Origin: Actinomadura luteofluorescens
Lineage (GTDB): Bacteria; Actinomycetota; Actinomycetes; Streptosporangiales; Streptosporangiaceae
Assembly (NCBI RefSeq): GCF_013409365.1
Contig: NZ_JACCBA010000001.1
Span: forward strand, 9,424,001 to 9,488,000
DNA: 64,000 nucleotides
Reading direction: 5' to 3'
The notes beneath the pieces were generated by a model. That model ran no database searches and was not told where the DNA came from. It saw nothing but the letters and a program-made list of their open reading frames with translations. Position numbers and translations under genes: made by a program. Positions 7,378-15,830 of this stretch are shown here, piece after piece; position 1 is the first letter of the stretch; each line of letters opens with the position of its first letter.

Positions 7378-8613
7378 CTACCGCAGCTGGTCGCGGCGGC
7401 GCGTCAGGTAGGCGGTCTCGGCGGTGTTGCCCGCCAGCTCGATGGCCCTGTCGTAGGCCGCGCGCGACTCGTGACCGCGGTGCAGCCGGCGCAGCAGGTC
7501 GGCGCGGGTGGCGTGGTAGGCGTGGTAGCCGGCCAGCTCGCCCTCGAGACGGTCGACGGCCGCCAGCGCCACCTGCGGGCCGTCGAGCTCGGCGACCGCG
7601 ACGGCCCGGTTGAGGGCGACGATCGGCGAGGGGTCGCGGCGGACGAGCTGGTCGTAGAGGGCGAGGATCTGCGACCAGTCGGTGTCGCGGACGTCGCGGG
7701 CGGAGGTGTGCACGGCGTTGATCGCGGCGAGGATCTGGTAGCGGCCCGGAGCGGCCCCGGCGGCGGCAGCGGCGAGGCGCTCGCGCACCAGCCGATGCCC
7801 CTCGGCGATCAGCGCCGCGTCCCAGGCCCCGCGGTCCTGCTCGGCGAGCGGGACCAGTTCGCCGCCGGCCGAGACCCGGGCGGTGCGGCGGGCCTCGGTG
7901 AGCAGCATCAGCGCCAGCAGCCCGGCCACCTCACCGTCGCCCGGCATCAGGGTACGGAGCAGGCGGGTGAGCCGGATCGCCTCGGCGGTCAGGTCGTGAC
8001 GTACCGGATCGGTGCCGGGGCCGGTCGCCAGGTAGCCCTCGTTGAACACCAGGTACAGGACGGCGAGCACGCCGGAGACACGCGCCGGGAGATCCTCGGC
8101 GGACGGCACCCTGTAGGGGATGCGCGCCGCCTTGATCTTGGCCTTCGCGCGGGTGATCCGCCGCTCCAGGGCGGTGTCGGCCACCAGGAACGCGCGGGCG
8201 ATCTCGGGCACGGTCAGGCCGCCGACCATGCGCAGCGTCAGCGCCACGCGGGTCTGCGCCGCCAGCGCCGGATGGCAGCAGGTGAAGATCAGCCGGAGCC
8301 GGTCGTCGTCGATGGCGCCGACGGGCTCGGGCGGCTCGTCGTCGTACACCATCGCGGCCTCCTTGTGCTTGTCGTCGCGCCTGCTCTCGCGCCGGATCCG
8401 GTCGATGGCCTTGCGGGCGGCGGTGGTGGTCAGCCAGCCGCCGGGGTTGGGAGGCACCCCGTCGGCCGGCCACCGCTCGACGGCGGTCGCGAACGCCTCG
8501 GCGGCCGCCTCCTCGGCGATGTCGAGGTCACCGAAGCGCCTGGTCAGCGCGGCGACCACCCGCGCCCACTCCTCGCGGTGCACCCGGGTGACCGCCTCCT
8601 GGACGTCGCTCAC
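7378..8613 (-). CDS. ECF42-type RNA polymerase sigma factor with C-terminal TPR-like domain
   Basis: 411 residues, GTG start overlapping the YCII stop as GTGA. Sigma2 is at about 8-75 (DLDIAEEAAAEAFATAVERW, then PPNPGGWLTTTAARKAIDRI), sigma4 at about 110-170 (TRVALTLRMVGGLTVPEIAR then ALERRITRAKAKIKAARIP). Residues 190-411 form the long helical extension of ECF42 proteins, with FNEGYLAT and repeated helical pairs such as ALNRAVAVAELDGPQVALAA. ECF42 factors lack a classical anti-sigma and are co-encoded with YCII/DGPF proteins, as here. Target genes are usually the neighbouring cassette. Confidence 0.92.
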   Translation of the reverse strand: MSDVQEAVTRVHREEWARVVAALTRRFGDLDIAEEAAAEAFATAVERWPADGVPPNPGGWLTTTAARKAIDRIRRESRRDDKHKEAAMVYDDEPPEPVGAIDDDRLRLIFTCCHPALAAQTRVALTLRMVGGLTVPEIARAFLVADTALERRITRAKAKIKAARIPYRVPSAEDLPARVSGVLAVLYLVFNEGYLATGPGTDPVRHDLTAEAIRLTRLLRTLMPGDGEVAGLLALMLLTEARRTARVSAGGELVPLAEQDRGAWDAALIAEGHRLVRERLAAAAAGAAPGRYQILAAINAVHTSARDVRDTDWSQILALYDQLVRRDPSPIVALNRAVAVAELDGPQVALAAVDRLEGELAGYHAYHATRADLLRRLHRGHESRAAYDRAIELAGNTAETAYLTRRRDQLR

Positions 8614-8933
8614 TGGAACGGCCGCACCTCGATCTTCCGGTCGCAGACCCTCGACGCCTCGGCGGCCAGCCTGAGCGCCACGTCCAGATCGGGGGCCTCC
8701 CACACCCAGACGCCGGCGAGATACTCCTTCGACTCCACGAAAGGCCCGTCGCTGAACACCGCCTGCTCGCCCCGGTTGTCGACGACCGTGGCCGCGTCGG
8801 TGTCCGCGAGCCCGCCCGCGAACACCCAGTACCCATCGGCGATCAGCTGTTCGTTGAACCGGCTGATCGCAGGCTGCCTGTCCGTGCTGCCGGGGTCGTC
8901 CTTGTCGTCGATCACGGAAACCAGATAACGCAT
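8610..8933 (-). CDS. YCII/DGPF-domain protein, partner of the ECF42 sigma factor
   Basis: 107 residues. The start MRYLVSVIDDKDD matches the opening beta strand of YCII proteins; FSDGPFVESKEYLAGVWVWE is the DGPF signature that names the family; the tail RKIEVRPFQ is the usual final strand. These ferredoxin-like-fold proteins accompany ECF42 genes and are thought to take part in the signalled response. Translation is coupled to the sigma gene by a 4-nt overlap. AGGAGA lies 10-11 nt before the ATG, a somewhat long spacing. Confidence 0.88.
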   Translation of the reverse strand: MRYLVSVIDDKDDPGSTDRQPAISRFNEQLIADGYWVFAGGLADTDAATVVDNRGEQAVFSDGPFVESKEYLAGVWVWEAPDLDVALRLAAEASRVCDRKIEVRPFQ

Positions 8934-8986
8934 CTGAGAATCATCTCCTGTGGTGCCGCGCCGTCGCGGTCCGGTGGTGGGGGACT

Positions 8987-9097
8987 TCAAGCCGTTGCGT
9001 CGGGGAACAGCCGCGCGCCCTGCCCGACGACCACCGGAACGGTGATCAGGTGCACCACCCCGTCGACGGTGACCTGAGTCATGGTCGTCAGCTTCAT
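8987..9097 (-). pseudogene. Dihydrofolate reductase/RibD-C-like gene collapsed by an internal deletion
   Basis: Only 36 codons remain: MKLTTMTQVTVDGVV is the typical N-terminal strand of this family and HLITVPVVVGQGARLFPD is a typical near-C-terminal segment. About 130-150 residues that should lie between them are gone, with the frame kept across the junction (near 9052). Such reductase-like genes are frequent partners of YCII-ECF42 cassettes, so this is probably the lost target gene of the neighbouring sigma factor. The product cannot fold as a reductase. Confidence 0.75.
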
Positions 9098-9257
9098 GAT
9101 CGCGTTTCCTTCGCCTCGGCGCCGCCCCTCGCGGGCGGCCTCACCCCTTCCACGAACACCACCGCCCCGATCCGACACCGCGTCCCGGAATTCTTCGAAG
9201 AGATTTCCGGGACGGCGGCCCGGCGACGCGGCGGCTCCGTAGTGAACGGTGCGCCGG

Positions 9258-9770
9258 TCAGTGCCGTGCGCGGCGAAGGATCAGTAGCTGACCGATCTCG
9301 GCGGCGTTCTTCGTGAGCTCGACGTTCACCCACGCGCACATGTCGGCGACGGTGCGGCCCGCCTCTTCGGGCCAGGGGAACGCCGACGGGTCGTCGAGGC
9401 GGTCGGTGGCCGACAGCGCCGTCCGCCATGCCTCGTGGATCTCTCCCAGCCATTCGGTGATCGAGGCGCACGTGCCCGGCCAGGCGATGTCCTCGCGTGC
9501 GGGGACGTCGGTCTGCTTCAGATGGGCGAGTGCCGTGGACCACCACCAGCCGATGTGCCAGGTCAGCCAGGCGATCGTCGGAGCCGGGACGGGAGTGGGC
9601 TCCACATCGGCGAAGTCGGGGGCCCAACCGCCCTCGACCTGGTGCATGGTCCAGTGCGACGGCGCCGGCTCCCAGAACAGGTCGTCGTCATGCCACCGCT
9701 GCACGTGGTAGTCGAACAACGCCCAGGTGGTGGCGAGCTGCTGTTGGAGCACCTGCTTGACGTCGGTCAT
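9258..9770 (-). CDS. DinB-superfamily protein
   Basis: 170 residues with the four-helix-bundle pattern of DinB/YfiT proteins: LQQQLATTWALFDYHVQRWH, PTIAWLTWHIGWWWSTALAH (helix 2 with metal-ligand His), SITEWLGEIHEAWRTALS and VADMCAWVNVELTKNAAEIG. Conserved His residues in FDYH and TWHIGW suggest metal binding; in the C-terminal bundle the usual His is replaced within NVELTKN. Relatives are thiol S-transferases using mycothiol or bacillithiol. The ATG abuts the stop of the CurA-like gene, indicating an operon run from the TetR side. Confidence 0.8.
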   Translation of the reverse strand: MTDVKQVLQQQLATTWALFDYHVQRWHDDDLFWEPAPSHWTMHQVEGGWAPDFADVEPTPVPAPTIAWLTWHIGWWWSTALAHLKQTDVPAREDIAWPGTCASITEWLGEIHEAWRTALSATDRLDDPSAFPWPEEAGRTVADMCAWVNVELTKNAAEIGQLLILRRARH

Positions 9771-10808
9771 TCAGTCCACCTTCGTTTCGTCCGCGTTCAC
9801 CCTGACCAGCTGCTTGCCCAGGTTGGCGCCGTCGAACAGGCGCTGCAGCGCGGCGGGGGCGTTGGGAAGGCCGTCGACGACGTCCTCGGCCCAGCGCAGC
9901 TCGCCCGCCCCCACCCAGCCGACGAGACGCGACAACGCCTGGGGGAACAGCGCCTGATGGTCGAGGAACACGAAACCCTCCATGCGCGCTCGGCGGAACG
10001 CGAGCTGCATGTAGTTGGCGGGGCCCGCGCCGTATCCCGCGGCCGTGTAGCCGGACGAGATCGACCCGCACAGTGCGATGCGCGCGTGAAGAGCGAGCCG
10101 GTCGAGCGCGTTCTCCAGCAGCACACCGCCCACATTGTCGAAGACGGCGGTGAGCCCGTCGGGCGCGAAGTCGCGCAACGCGTCCGGGACGCTGTCGGCG
10201 CGGTAGTCCACGCAGGCGTCGAACTTCGCCACGTCCCTCACCCAGGCGGCCTTCTCGGCCGAACCGGCAGTGCCGATCACCCGGGCGCCCAGAAGCCGCG
10301 CGATCTGCCCGGCCAAGGAACCGACACTGCCCGCCGCGCCCGTGACCAGCACCGTGTCCGCGTCGGTGATGTCCAGGACGGCGGACATGCCGACGAACGC
10401 CGTCAGCCCGCTCACGCCGAAGACGGTGAGCATGTGACGCGGATCGATGCCCTCCGGCACCGGGTTGACCCCGAACAGGCCGCCCTCGCGCGCCACGACG
10501 TACTCCCGCCAGCCCAGGACGCCGTAGACCCACTGTCCCTCCGGCAGCGCCGGGTTCCGGGACGCCACCACACGCCCGACACCGCTGCCGCGCATCACCT
10601 CACCGATCTCGACCGGTGCGATATAGGTGGCGTCAGGGTTGAGCCACGTGCGCTGAGTGGCGTCGATGCCCAGCCAGACGACCTCGACCAGGGCCTCGCC
10701 CTCGTCCAGGACCGGCATGGGGCTGCGCCGCTCAGCGAACGTGCCCGGGGTGATCCCACCGGTCGGACGTTCACGGAGCACCATCTCGCGGAAGGTCCGC
10801 ACGGGCAT
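9771..10808 (-). CDS. CurA/leukotriene-B4-dehydrogenase-like NADP-dependent oxidoreductase
   Basis: 345 residues, medium-chain reductase without the zinc ligands of alcohol dehydrogenases. Features are the N-terminal GroES-like domain (residues 1-125), GVSGLTAFVGMSAV, the nucleotide-binding VLVTGAAGSVGSLAGQIARL near 155-175, AVFDNVGGVLLENAL and the C-terminal EGFVFLDH. Family members reduce alpha,beta-unsaturated ketones such as curcumin and prostaglandins with NADPH. It sits between the DinB gene and a TetR gene on the same strand (16-bp gap to TetR), so the three probably form one repressor-controlled operon. Confidence 0.88.
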   Translation of the reverse strand: MPVRTFREMVLRERPTGGITPGTFAERRSPMPVLDEGEALVEVVWLGIDATQRTWLNPDATYIAPVEIGEVMRGSGVGRVVASRNPALPEGQWVYGVLGWREYVVAREGGLFGVNPVPEGIDPRHMLTVFGVSGLTAFVGMSAVLDITDADTVLVTGAAGSVGSLAGQIARLLGARVIGTAGSAEKAAWVRDVAKFDACVDYRADSVPDALRDFAPDGLTAVFDNVGGVLLENALDRLALHARIALCGSISSGYTAAGYGAGPANYMQLAFRRARMEGFVFLDHQALFPQALSRLVGWVGAGELRWAEDVVDGLPNAPAALQRLFDGANLGKQLVRVNADETKVD

Positions 10809-10824
10809 GACTTCAGCCTCTCGA

Positions 10825-11415
10825 TCAGGGGGCCGAGCGTGTCGCTCGGACGAAAGTGGCGATCAGCTCGTCGCCGACGGCATCCACGGGAGCGCCGCGG
10901 GCGACCCGCAGCCCCTCGGCGTCGAGGGTGCGGCGCAGCATCGAGGCCATCATCACGAGGTCGAAGCGGCGCAGCTCGCCGGTGCGCTGCCCCTCTTCCA
11001 GCAGCGCGACGACGTCGGCGAGCGACGCCGCCACGAGCTCGTCGTAGACGTCGGCCGCCGCGGCGCGGTGCGAGATGACCGCGACCAGGGCGCGCGTCTC
11101 CACCGGCCGCCGCGCGCAGTACTGGAGGAAGCCGCGGACATAGGCCGCGAGCCGCTCCAGGACGCCGCCCTGACCGCGCAGCACGGCGACCAGCTCCGGG
11201 CCGAGACTCCCGACCACGCGAGCGACGACGGCGTCGAGGATCTCCTCCCTGGTCTCGAAGTTGCTGTGGTAGGCGCCGCGGCTGTACCCGGCCGACTCGG
11301 CGATCGCCTCGACCGAGGTCGCGGCGACACCCTGCTCGGCGAACAGCCGCGTCGCCGACGCCACCAGTTCCTCACGCGTGCGCTGCCGGCGTTCGACGCG
11401 CGTCTCCCGTGCCAT
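10825..11415 (-). CDS. TetR-family repressor
   Basis: 196 residues. The DNA-binding domain is residues 10-58 (RTREELVASATRLFAEQGVA then GYSRGAYHSNFETREEILDA, the YSRGAYHSNF recognition helix). The rest is a variable helical ligand domain. First gene of the apparent tetR-curA-dinB operon, with tandem palindromes just upstream of the start (11424-11457) that also precede the divergent kinase-like gene. Autorepression of both directions is the simplest reading. The ligand is unknown; an enone or electrophile would fit the CurA partner. Confidence 0.88.
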   Translation of the reverse strand: MARETRVERRQRTREELVASATRLFAEQGVAATSVEAIAESAGYSRGAYHSNFETREEILDAVVARVVGSLGPELVAVLRGQGGVLERLAAYVRGFLQYCARRPVETRALVAVISHRAAAADVYDELVAASLADVVALLEEGQRTGELRRFDLVMMASMLRRTLDAEGLRVARGAPVDAVGDELIATFVRATRSAP

Positions 11416-11423
11416 GACGACAA

Positions 11424-11457
11424 GATACAACCTCGTATCCGCATACATCGTCGTATG
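11424..11457. promoter_or_regulatory. Tandem TetR operators
   Basis: Two 16-bp inverted repeats lie 2 bp apart: GATAC-N6-GTATC at 11424-11439 and CATAC-N6-GTATG at 11442-11457. Centres are 18 bp apart, so two dimers would bind on nearly the same helical face. They are AT-rich in a GC-rich context and occupy the 80-bp divergent promoter region. Confidence 0.75.
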
Positions 11458-11480
11458 TAAAAATCGCCCGGCCCAAGGGC

Positions 11481-12409
11481 TACCGTGGTTTCGCATGACG
11501 CATGCCGAGATCGAGATCACCGCTGAGCTCGTGCGGGACCTGCTGCGCGACCAGCACCCCGATCTGGCCGACCAGCCGGTGCGGCTCGGCGCGCGCGGCT
11601 GGGACAACCAGCTGTGGCGCGTCGGCGACGACCTGGCCGTCCGGCTGCCCTGGGCGACGCAGTCCGCGGACGAGCTGCTCCGCAAGGAGCACACCTGGCT
11701 GCCCGCCCTCGCCCCTCACCTGCCGCTGCCAGTCCCCGTCCCGCAACGTCTCGGCGAGCCCTCCCCGCGGTTCCCGCGACCCTGGATCGTCACCACGTGG
11801 GTGCCGGGCACGCCCGCCGACCGCGCCCCCGCCGCCCGCGCCGCAGAGGCGGCCGACGCCCTGGCCGCCTTCCTGACGGCGCTCCACCGGCCCGCCCCCG
11901 AGCACGCGCCCGCCGGCCGGGGCCGCGGAGGGCCCCTGGCCGGCCACTCCGAGTGGGTGATCGAGCAGCTCGACTCGGCCGCCGGCCTCGGGCTCGTCCC
12001 CGACCCCGGCGCCGTCCGCGCGGTCTGGGAGGACGCCGCCGCCGCGCCCGGCTGGGACGGCCCGGCACTCTGGCTCCACGGCGACCTGCACCCGGCCAAC
12101 GTCCTCACCACCGACGGCACCGTCAGCGGCGTGGTCGACTTCGGTGACCTCTTCGCGGGCGACCCGGCGTTCGACCTCGCCTCCGCCTGGATCCTCCTGC
12201 CGGACGGCGCGGTCGACCGCTTCCACGCCGCCTACCAGCCGGCCCCGGACGCCGCCACGCTGCGCCGCGCCCGCGGATGGGCCGTGGGCCGCGCCCTGGC
12301 CTGCATCCTCATCGGGGACGCCGGCGTCCGCGGCCGGCCCGGCGGCAAGCCCACCTGGGGCCCGCCCGGCCATGCCGCGCTGCGCCGCCTCCTCGCCACC
12401 GCGCGCTGA
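11481..12409 (+). CDS. Aminoglycoside/macrolide phosphotransferase-like kinase (coding part 11495-12409)
   Basis: 304 residues from ATG 11495. The fold is APH-like: N-lobe with GWDNQLWRVGDDLAVRLPW, hinge WIVTTWVPGTP, catalytic loop LWLHGDLHPANVL (HGD with catalytic Asp, Asn for metal) and DFGDL motif GVVDFGDLFAGDP. Such enzymes phosphorylate aminoglycosides, macrolides or metabolites; this subgroup is common in actinomycetes and its substrate is often unknown. TACCGT at 11481-11486 sits 8 nt before the ATG and no Shine-Dalgarno is visible, suggesting leaderless translation. The divergent TetR operators lie immediately upstream. Confidence 0.8.
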
Positions 12410-12425
12410 CCGGACCGGCCGGGCG

Positions 12426-12920
12426 TCAGCGGCCGGTCGCGCCGTCGATCTGCTCCCGGAGGATGTCGGCGTGGCCCGCGTGGCGGCCGGTCTCCTCGAT
12501 CATGTGGGTCAGGGCCCAGCGGACGCTGGGGGAGGGGCGCCCCGGCCGGGGGAGGGGTGCGCCGAGGTCGGCGCACCGGTCGAGGACCTCGTCGGCGCGC
12601 TCGACCGCGTCCCGGTAGCGGGCCACGACCTCGTCCACGCCGTCCGAGGCCGCCGCCTGGAACGTCGCCTGCCAGTCGGCGACCTCCTCCCCGAGGAACA
12701 TCGAGCGTTCGACGAAGGTCAGGTGGTTGAGCAGGCCGAGCAGGTTCGTGCCCGACGGCACCCCGGCCGTCCGCACCTGCGGTTCGGGCGCGCCCTCGAC
12801 CTTCGCGGCGACCGAGGCTCGCAGATAGTCGAGGAACCCGCGCAGGGTCTCGGCCTCGGTGCCCCCGGTCCGGGGCGGCGGCGTGTCCCGCCGCCGGGCG
12901 CGGCGCGTGCTGCTGGGCAC
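12426..12920 (-). CDS. DUF664-type DinB protein, possible mycothiol-dependent transferase
   Basis: 164 residues from a GTG with AAGGAGATC upstream. Helices of the DinB bundle are visible: LRGFLDYLRASVAAKVEG, SGTNLLGLLNHLTFVERSMF (metal-ligand His in LLNHL) and SVRWALTHMIEETGRHAGH (H...ETGRHAGH supplies the other two His ligands). This is the complete metal triad, unlike the DinB protein at 9258-9770. Actinobacterial DUF664 proteins are linked to mycothiol-dependent detoxification. Convergent with the kinase-like gene. 12921-13103 contains no gene I can support. Confidence 0.82.
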   Translation of the reverse strand: MPSSTRRARRRDTPPPRTGGTEAETLRGFLDYLRASVAAKVEGAPEPQVRTAGVPSGTNLLGLLNHLTFVERSMFLGEEVADWQATFQAAASDGVDEVVARYRDAVERADEVLDRCADLGAPLPRPGRPSPSVRWALTHMIEETGRHAGHADILREQIDGATGR

Positions 12921-13103
12921 AGTGATCTCCTTCTGCGCGGGACGGGCCCGCCGGCCGGCGGGCCCGTGGTGCGGGGCTGCGGCCAGTCTCGGCATCCGCG
13001 CCGCGACCCGGCACGAAATCTTGCCGTTCCGGCAAACAGCGGGCCCGATGGCGGCGTTCACCGGCGCGATCGTCGCCCGCCAGGTCCCGGGCCCGCCGGA
13101 GCC

Positions 13104-13511
13104 TCACACGCGTCCGCCCAGGGGAGTGCGGTGCGCGCGGACCGTCCGGTGGCTGATCCGCCAGCCGCGCGGGGTGCGGACGACGGTGTCCTCGTAGGTC
13201 ACGCTGCCGACGGTGCCGTCGGCGTTGACGCCGAGCCCTTTGGAGCACGCGCGCACCCGGTCGCCGGCGGTCTCGGTGAGGACGATGTTGGTGACGTGAT
13301 GCCCGACGGGGTTGAGGTCGCCCAGCGCCCGCGCGGCCTCGGCGCAGGCCGCCACGCCGAGAAGGGGCCCGCCCCCGAAGTCGGAGACGTCGTAGACGAC
13401 GTCGGGGGTGAACAGCTCGCCCAGCCGGTCCAGGTCCCCGCTGTCGCACAGGTGGCCGTGCAGGGAGATCAGCTCGGTGATCTCCGTGCGATCGTCGGCG
13501 GTGAACGCCAT
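13104..13511 (-). CDS. SnoaL-like (nuclear transport factor 2 fold) protein
   Basis: 135 residues: DRTEITELISLHGHLCDSGD, then LFTPDVVYDVSDFGGG, GHHVTNIVLTE and GWRISHRTVRAH are the helix and strands of ketosteroid-isomerase-like proteins. His in GHHVTN is a common pocket residue. Relatives include dehydratases and polyketide cyclases as well as proteins with no known activity. GAGGAGGGG precedes the ATG. It is divergent from a TetR gene across two identical operators, so it is the likely regulated gene. Confidence 0.8.
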   Translation of the reverse strand: MAFTADDRTEITELISLHGHLCDSGDLDRLGELFTPDVVYDVSDFGGGPLLGVAACAEAARALGDLNPVGHHVTNIVLTETAGDRVRACSKGLGVNADGTVGSVTYEDTVVRTPRGWRISHRTVRAHRTPLGGRV

Positions 13512-13532
13512 CGCCCCTCCTCGCCGATAAGT

Positions 13533-13583
13533 GGGGAAGTCCCCGTTTAGTGGCCCCGGCTAGGCTAACCGGGGACGTCCCCG
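13533..13583. promoter_or_regulatory. Pair of TetR operators GGGGAMGTCCCC
   Basis: GGGGAAGTCCCC at 13533-13544 and the perfect palindrome CGGGGACGTCCCCG at 13570-13583 have centres 38 bp apart. One lies near the SnoaL start, the other 22 bp before the TetR start. Repetition of the same 12-bp word in a 93-bp divergent gap is unlikely by chance. Confidence 0.75.
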
Positions 13584-13604
13584 CTCGACAACCAGGGAGC
13601 CGCG

Positions 13605-14168
13605 ATGACCGCCGTCCCCGGCCGGGCGCGCCGCGCCGATGCCGAGCGCAACGCGCGCCTGCTCGTCGCGGCCGCCCGGGATGTGTTCGACGAGCGGGGC
13701 CCCGGCGCGCCCCTGGACGAGATCGCCAAGCGCGCGGGCGTCGGCAACGCGACCCTCTACCGGCACTACCCGACCCGCGACGACCTGCTCGCCGCCGTCT
13801 ATGCCGACGAGGTCGCGGCCCTGTGCGAGCGGGGCGCCGCCCTCCTGGCCGAGGCCGACGCGGGTGAGGCGCTCCACGCCTGGCTGGAGTCCTTCGCCGT
13901 CCAGGTCGCGACCGGGCGCGCCCCGGCCTTCGCCGGCGCGGACGGCGACGGCGCGCGGCGCACCGAGCAGTTCGCGCGCTGGCACGCCGCCCTGACCCGC
14001 GCCGCCGAGAGGCTCCTCGCCAGAGCGCAGCGGGAGGGCGCCGCCCGGGGAGATCTCACCGTGGCCGAGGTGCTGACCCTGGCCCACGCCATCGCCACCT
14101 CCAGCACCGACCCGGACCGGGTCCGCCGCCTCCTCGCGATCGCCCGGGACGGCCTAACCGGCCGGTGA
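13605..14168 (+). CDS. TetR-family repressor
   Basis: 187 residues. DNA-binding domain at about 15-65: NARLLVAAARDVFDERGPGA, then DEIAKRAGVGNATLYRHYPT with the recognition helix VGNATLYRHYPTRDDLL. The C-terminal helices include an Ala-rich dimer helix. It probably represses itself and the divergent SnoaL-like gene through the two GGGGAMGTCCCC sites. The 3' end overlaps the convergent ABC-F gene by 15 bp. Confidence 0.88.
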   Translation: MTAVPGRARRADAERNARLLVAAARDVFDERGPGAPLDEIAKRAGVGNATLYRHYPTRDDLLAAVYADEVAALCERGAALLAEADAGEALHAWLESFAVQVATGRAPAFAGADGDGARRTEQFARWHAALTRAAERLLARAQREGAARGDLTVAEVLTLAHAIATSSTDPDRVRRLLAIARDGLTGR

Positions 14169-15788
14169 GAGCGGGCGGCCCTCGGCCAGTTCGAGGTGGG
14201 TGCCGGTGAAGGCGGCGCGCAGGCGCCGGTCGTGCGTGACCACCACCAGCGCACCCTGGTAGGAGGCCAGCGCCTCTTCCAGCTGCTCGGTGAGCATCGG
14301 CGACAGGTGGTTGGTCGGCTCGTCGAGCAGGAGCAGGTCCCGGGGCTCGCTCACCAGCCGCGCCAGCTCGACCCGGCGCCGCTGCCCGTGGGACAGCTCC
14401 GCGAGGCGCAGCTCCAGGTCGCAGGGGCGGAACAGGCCCAGGGCGAGCAGGGCGTCCGCGTGCTCGTCGGGACTGCCCGGACGGCCGTGCGCGTAGGTCT
14501 GCAGGACGGTCCGGTGCCCTGCGCCGGCCGGCCCGTCCTGCCGGAGGAACCCGACCCGGCCGGTGCGGCGCACCTCGCCCTCCGCCGGGCGCAGCTCCCC
14601 GGCGAGGACGCGCATCAGGGTGGTCTTGCCCGCTCCGTTCGGGCCGGTGACGAGGAGCCGCTCACCGGCGCGGACGGTCAGGGACTCCACGCGGAGCCGT
14701 CCCGGCACCACCACGCCTGCGAGCGCGGCCACCTCGTCACCGGCGGCGCCCGCGGCGGCCGGGACGGCGGTGAAGCGCAGCGGCTCGGGAGGCGGCGGCG
14801 CGGGGTGGTCGACCAGCCACCGCAGCCGCTGCCGGGACTGCCGGATGCGCCCGGCGGCCCCGTGGGTGCGCGAGCGCGCCCGCCAGGCGCCGGTGCCCAT
14901 GCCCGCCTTGACCGTCTTGCGCGGGATCGCGGCGAGGCGGCCCGCGTTGGCGTCCACCAGCGCGGCGTGCCGGTCCAGCTCGGTCCTCCACTCCTCGTGC
15001 GCCCGCGCCTGCGCGGCGCGGTCGGCGGCCTTGGCGGCGAGGTATCCGGCGTACCCGTCGCCGTAGCGGCGCACCTGCCCGCCGTCCACCTCGACGACGG
15101 CGGTGGTCACCCGCTCCAGGAACGTCCGGTCGTGCGTGATCGCCACGACCGTGCCCCGGTGGGCGCGCAGGCGCCGTTCGAGCCACGCCGTGGACTGGTC
15201 GTCCAGGTCGTTGGTCGGCTCGTCGAGCAGCAGCAGCTCGGGGGAGGACGCCAGTGTGGCGGCCAGGGCGAGCCTGGAGCGCTCGCCGCCCGAGAGCGTG
15301 CCCAGCGGGCGGCCCCGGTCGAGCCCGGGCAGGCCGAGCCCGTGCAGCGCGAGCTCCACCCGGACGTCGGCCTCGTAGCCGCCCCGCGCCTCGAACTCCG
15401 CCACCAGTTCCGCGTAGGCGTCCAGGTCCGGGCGCTCCCGCCCGCCGGTGGCGCCGAGCGAGCGTTCGGCGGCCCGCATCCGGGCTTCGAGGTCGCGCAG
15501 GTCGGCCAGCGCGAGGTCGACGGCATCGGCGACGGTGGCGTCCGGCGGCAGCGCGAGCGACTGCGGCAGGTACCCGACGCCGCCGGGCGCGACGGCCACG
15601 ACCTCGCCGTTGTCGGGACGCTCGGCGCCCGCCATGAGCCTGAGCAGCGTGGACTTGCCGGACCCGTTGTCGCCGATCACTCCGAGGCGCTCGCCGGGCT
15701 TGACGCTGAGCGAGACACGGTCCAGGACGGTGCGGGTCCCGTAGCGCTTGGTGATCTGGTCGAGTGCCAGTTGGGCAGGGGCGCGCAG
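14154..15788 (-). CDS. ABC-F ATPase (ribosome-protection type), apparently starting at CTG
   Basis: 544 residues, two ATP-binding domains and no membrane part. First domain: LGVIGDNGSGKSTLLRL (Walker A), GTLSGGERSRLALAATLA (signature), LLLLDEPTNDLDD. Inter-domain linker around residues 240-310. Second domain: LLVTGPNGAGKTTLMRV, signature LSHGQRRRVELA, LLLLDEPTNHL. ABC-F proteins dislodge antibiotics from the ribosome or rescue stalled ribosomes. The first in-frame ATG/GTG/TTG lies inside the Walker A motif, while a TGA closes the frame upstream; only CTG at 15788, six nt after GGAGGT, gives the expected N-terminus (ALDQITKRYGTRTVLDRVSL). The second signature has H for G (LSHGQ). Confidence 0.85.
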   Translation of the reverse strand: MRAPAQLALDQITKRYGTRTVLDRVSLSVKPGERLGVIGDNGSGKSTLLRLMAGAERPDNGEVVAVAPGGVGYLPQSLALPPDATVADAVDLALADLRDLEARMRAAERSLGATGGRERPDLDAYAELVAEFEARGGYEADVRVELALHGLGLPGLDRGRPLGTLSGGERSRLALAATLASSPELLLLDEPTNDLDDQSTAWLERRLRAHRGTVVAITHDRTFLERVTTAVVEVDGGQVRRYGDGYAGYLAAKAADRAAQARAHEEWRTELDRHAALVDANAGRLAAIPRKTVKAGMGTGAWRARSRTHGAAGRIRQSRQRLRWLVDHPAPPPPEPLRFTAVPAAAGAAGDEVAALAGVVVPGRLRVESLTVRAGERLLVTGPNGAGKTTLMRVLAGELRPAEGEVRRTGRVGFLRQDGPAGAGHRTVLQTYAHGRPGSPDEHADALLALGLFRPCDLELRLAELSHGQRRRVELARLVSEPRDLLLLDEPTNHLSPMLTEQLEEALASYQGALVVVTHDRRLRAAFTGTHLELAEGRPLSPAG

Positions 15789-15830
15789 AGCGCCACCTCC
15801 TTTTCGTCAGGTTTGGACGGGTGTCGCGGG

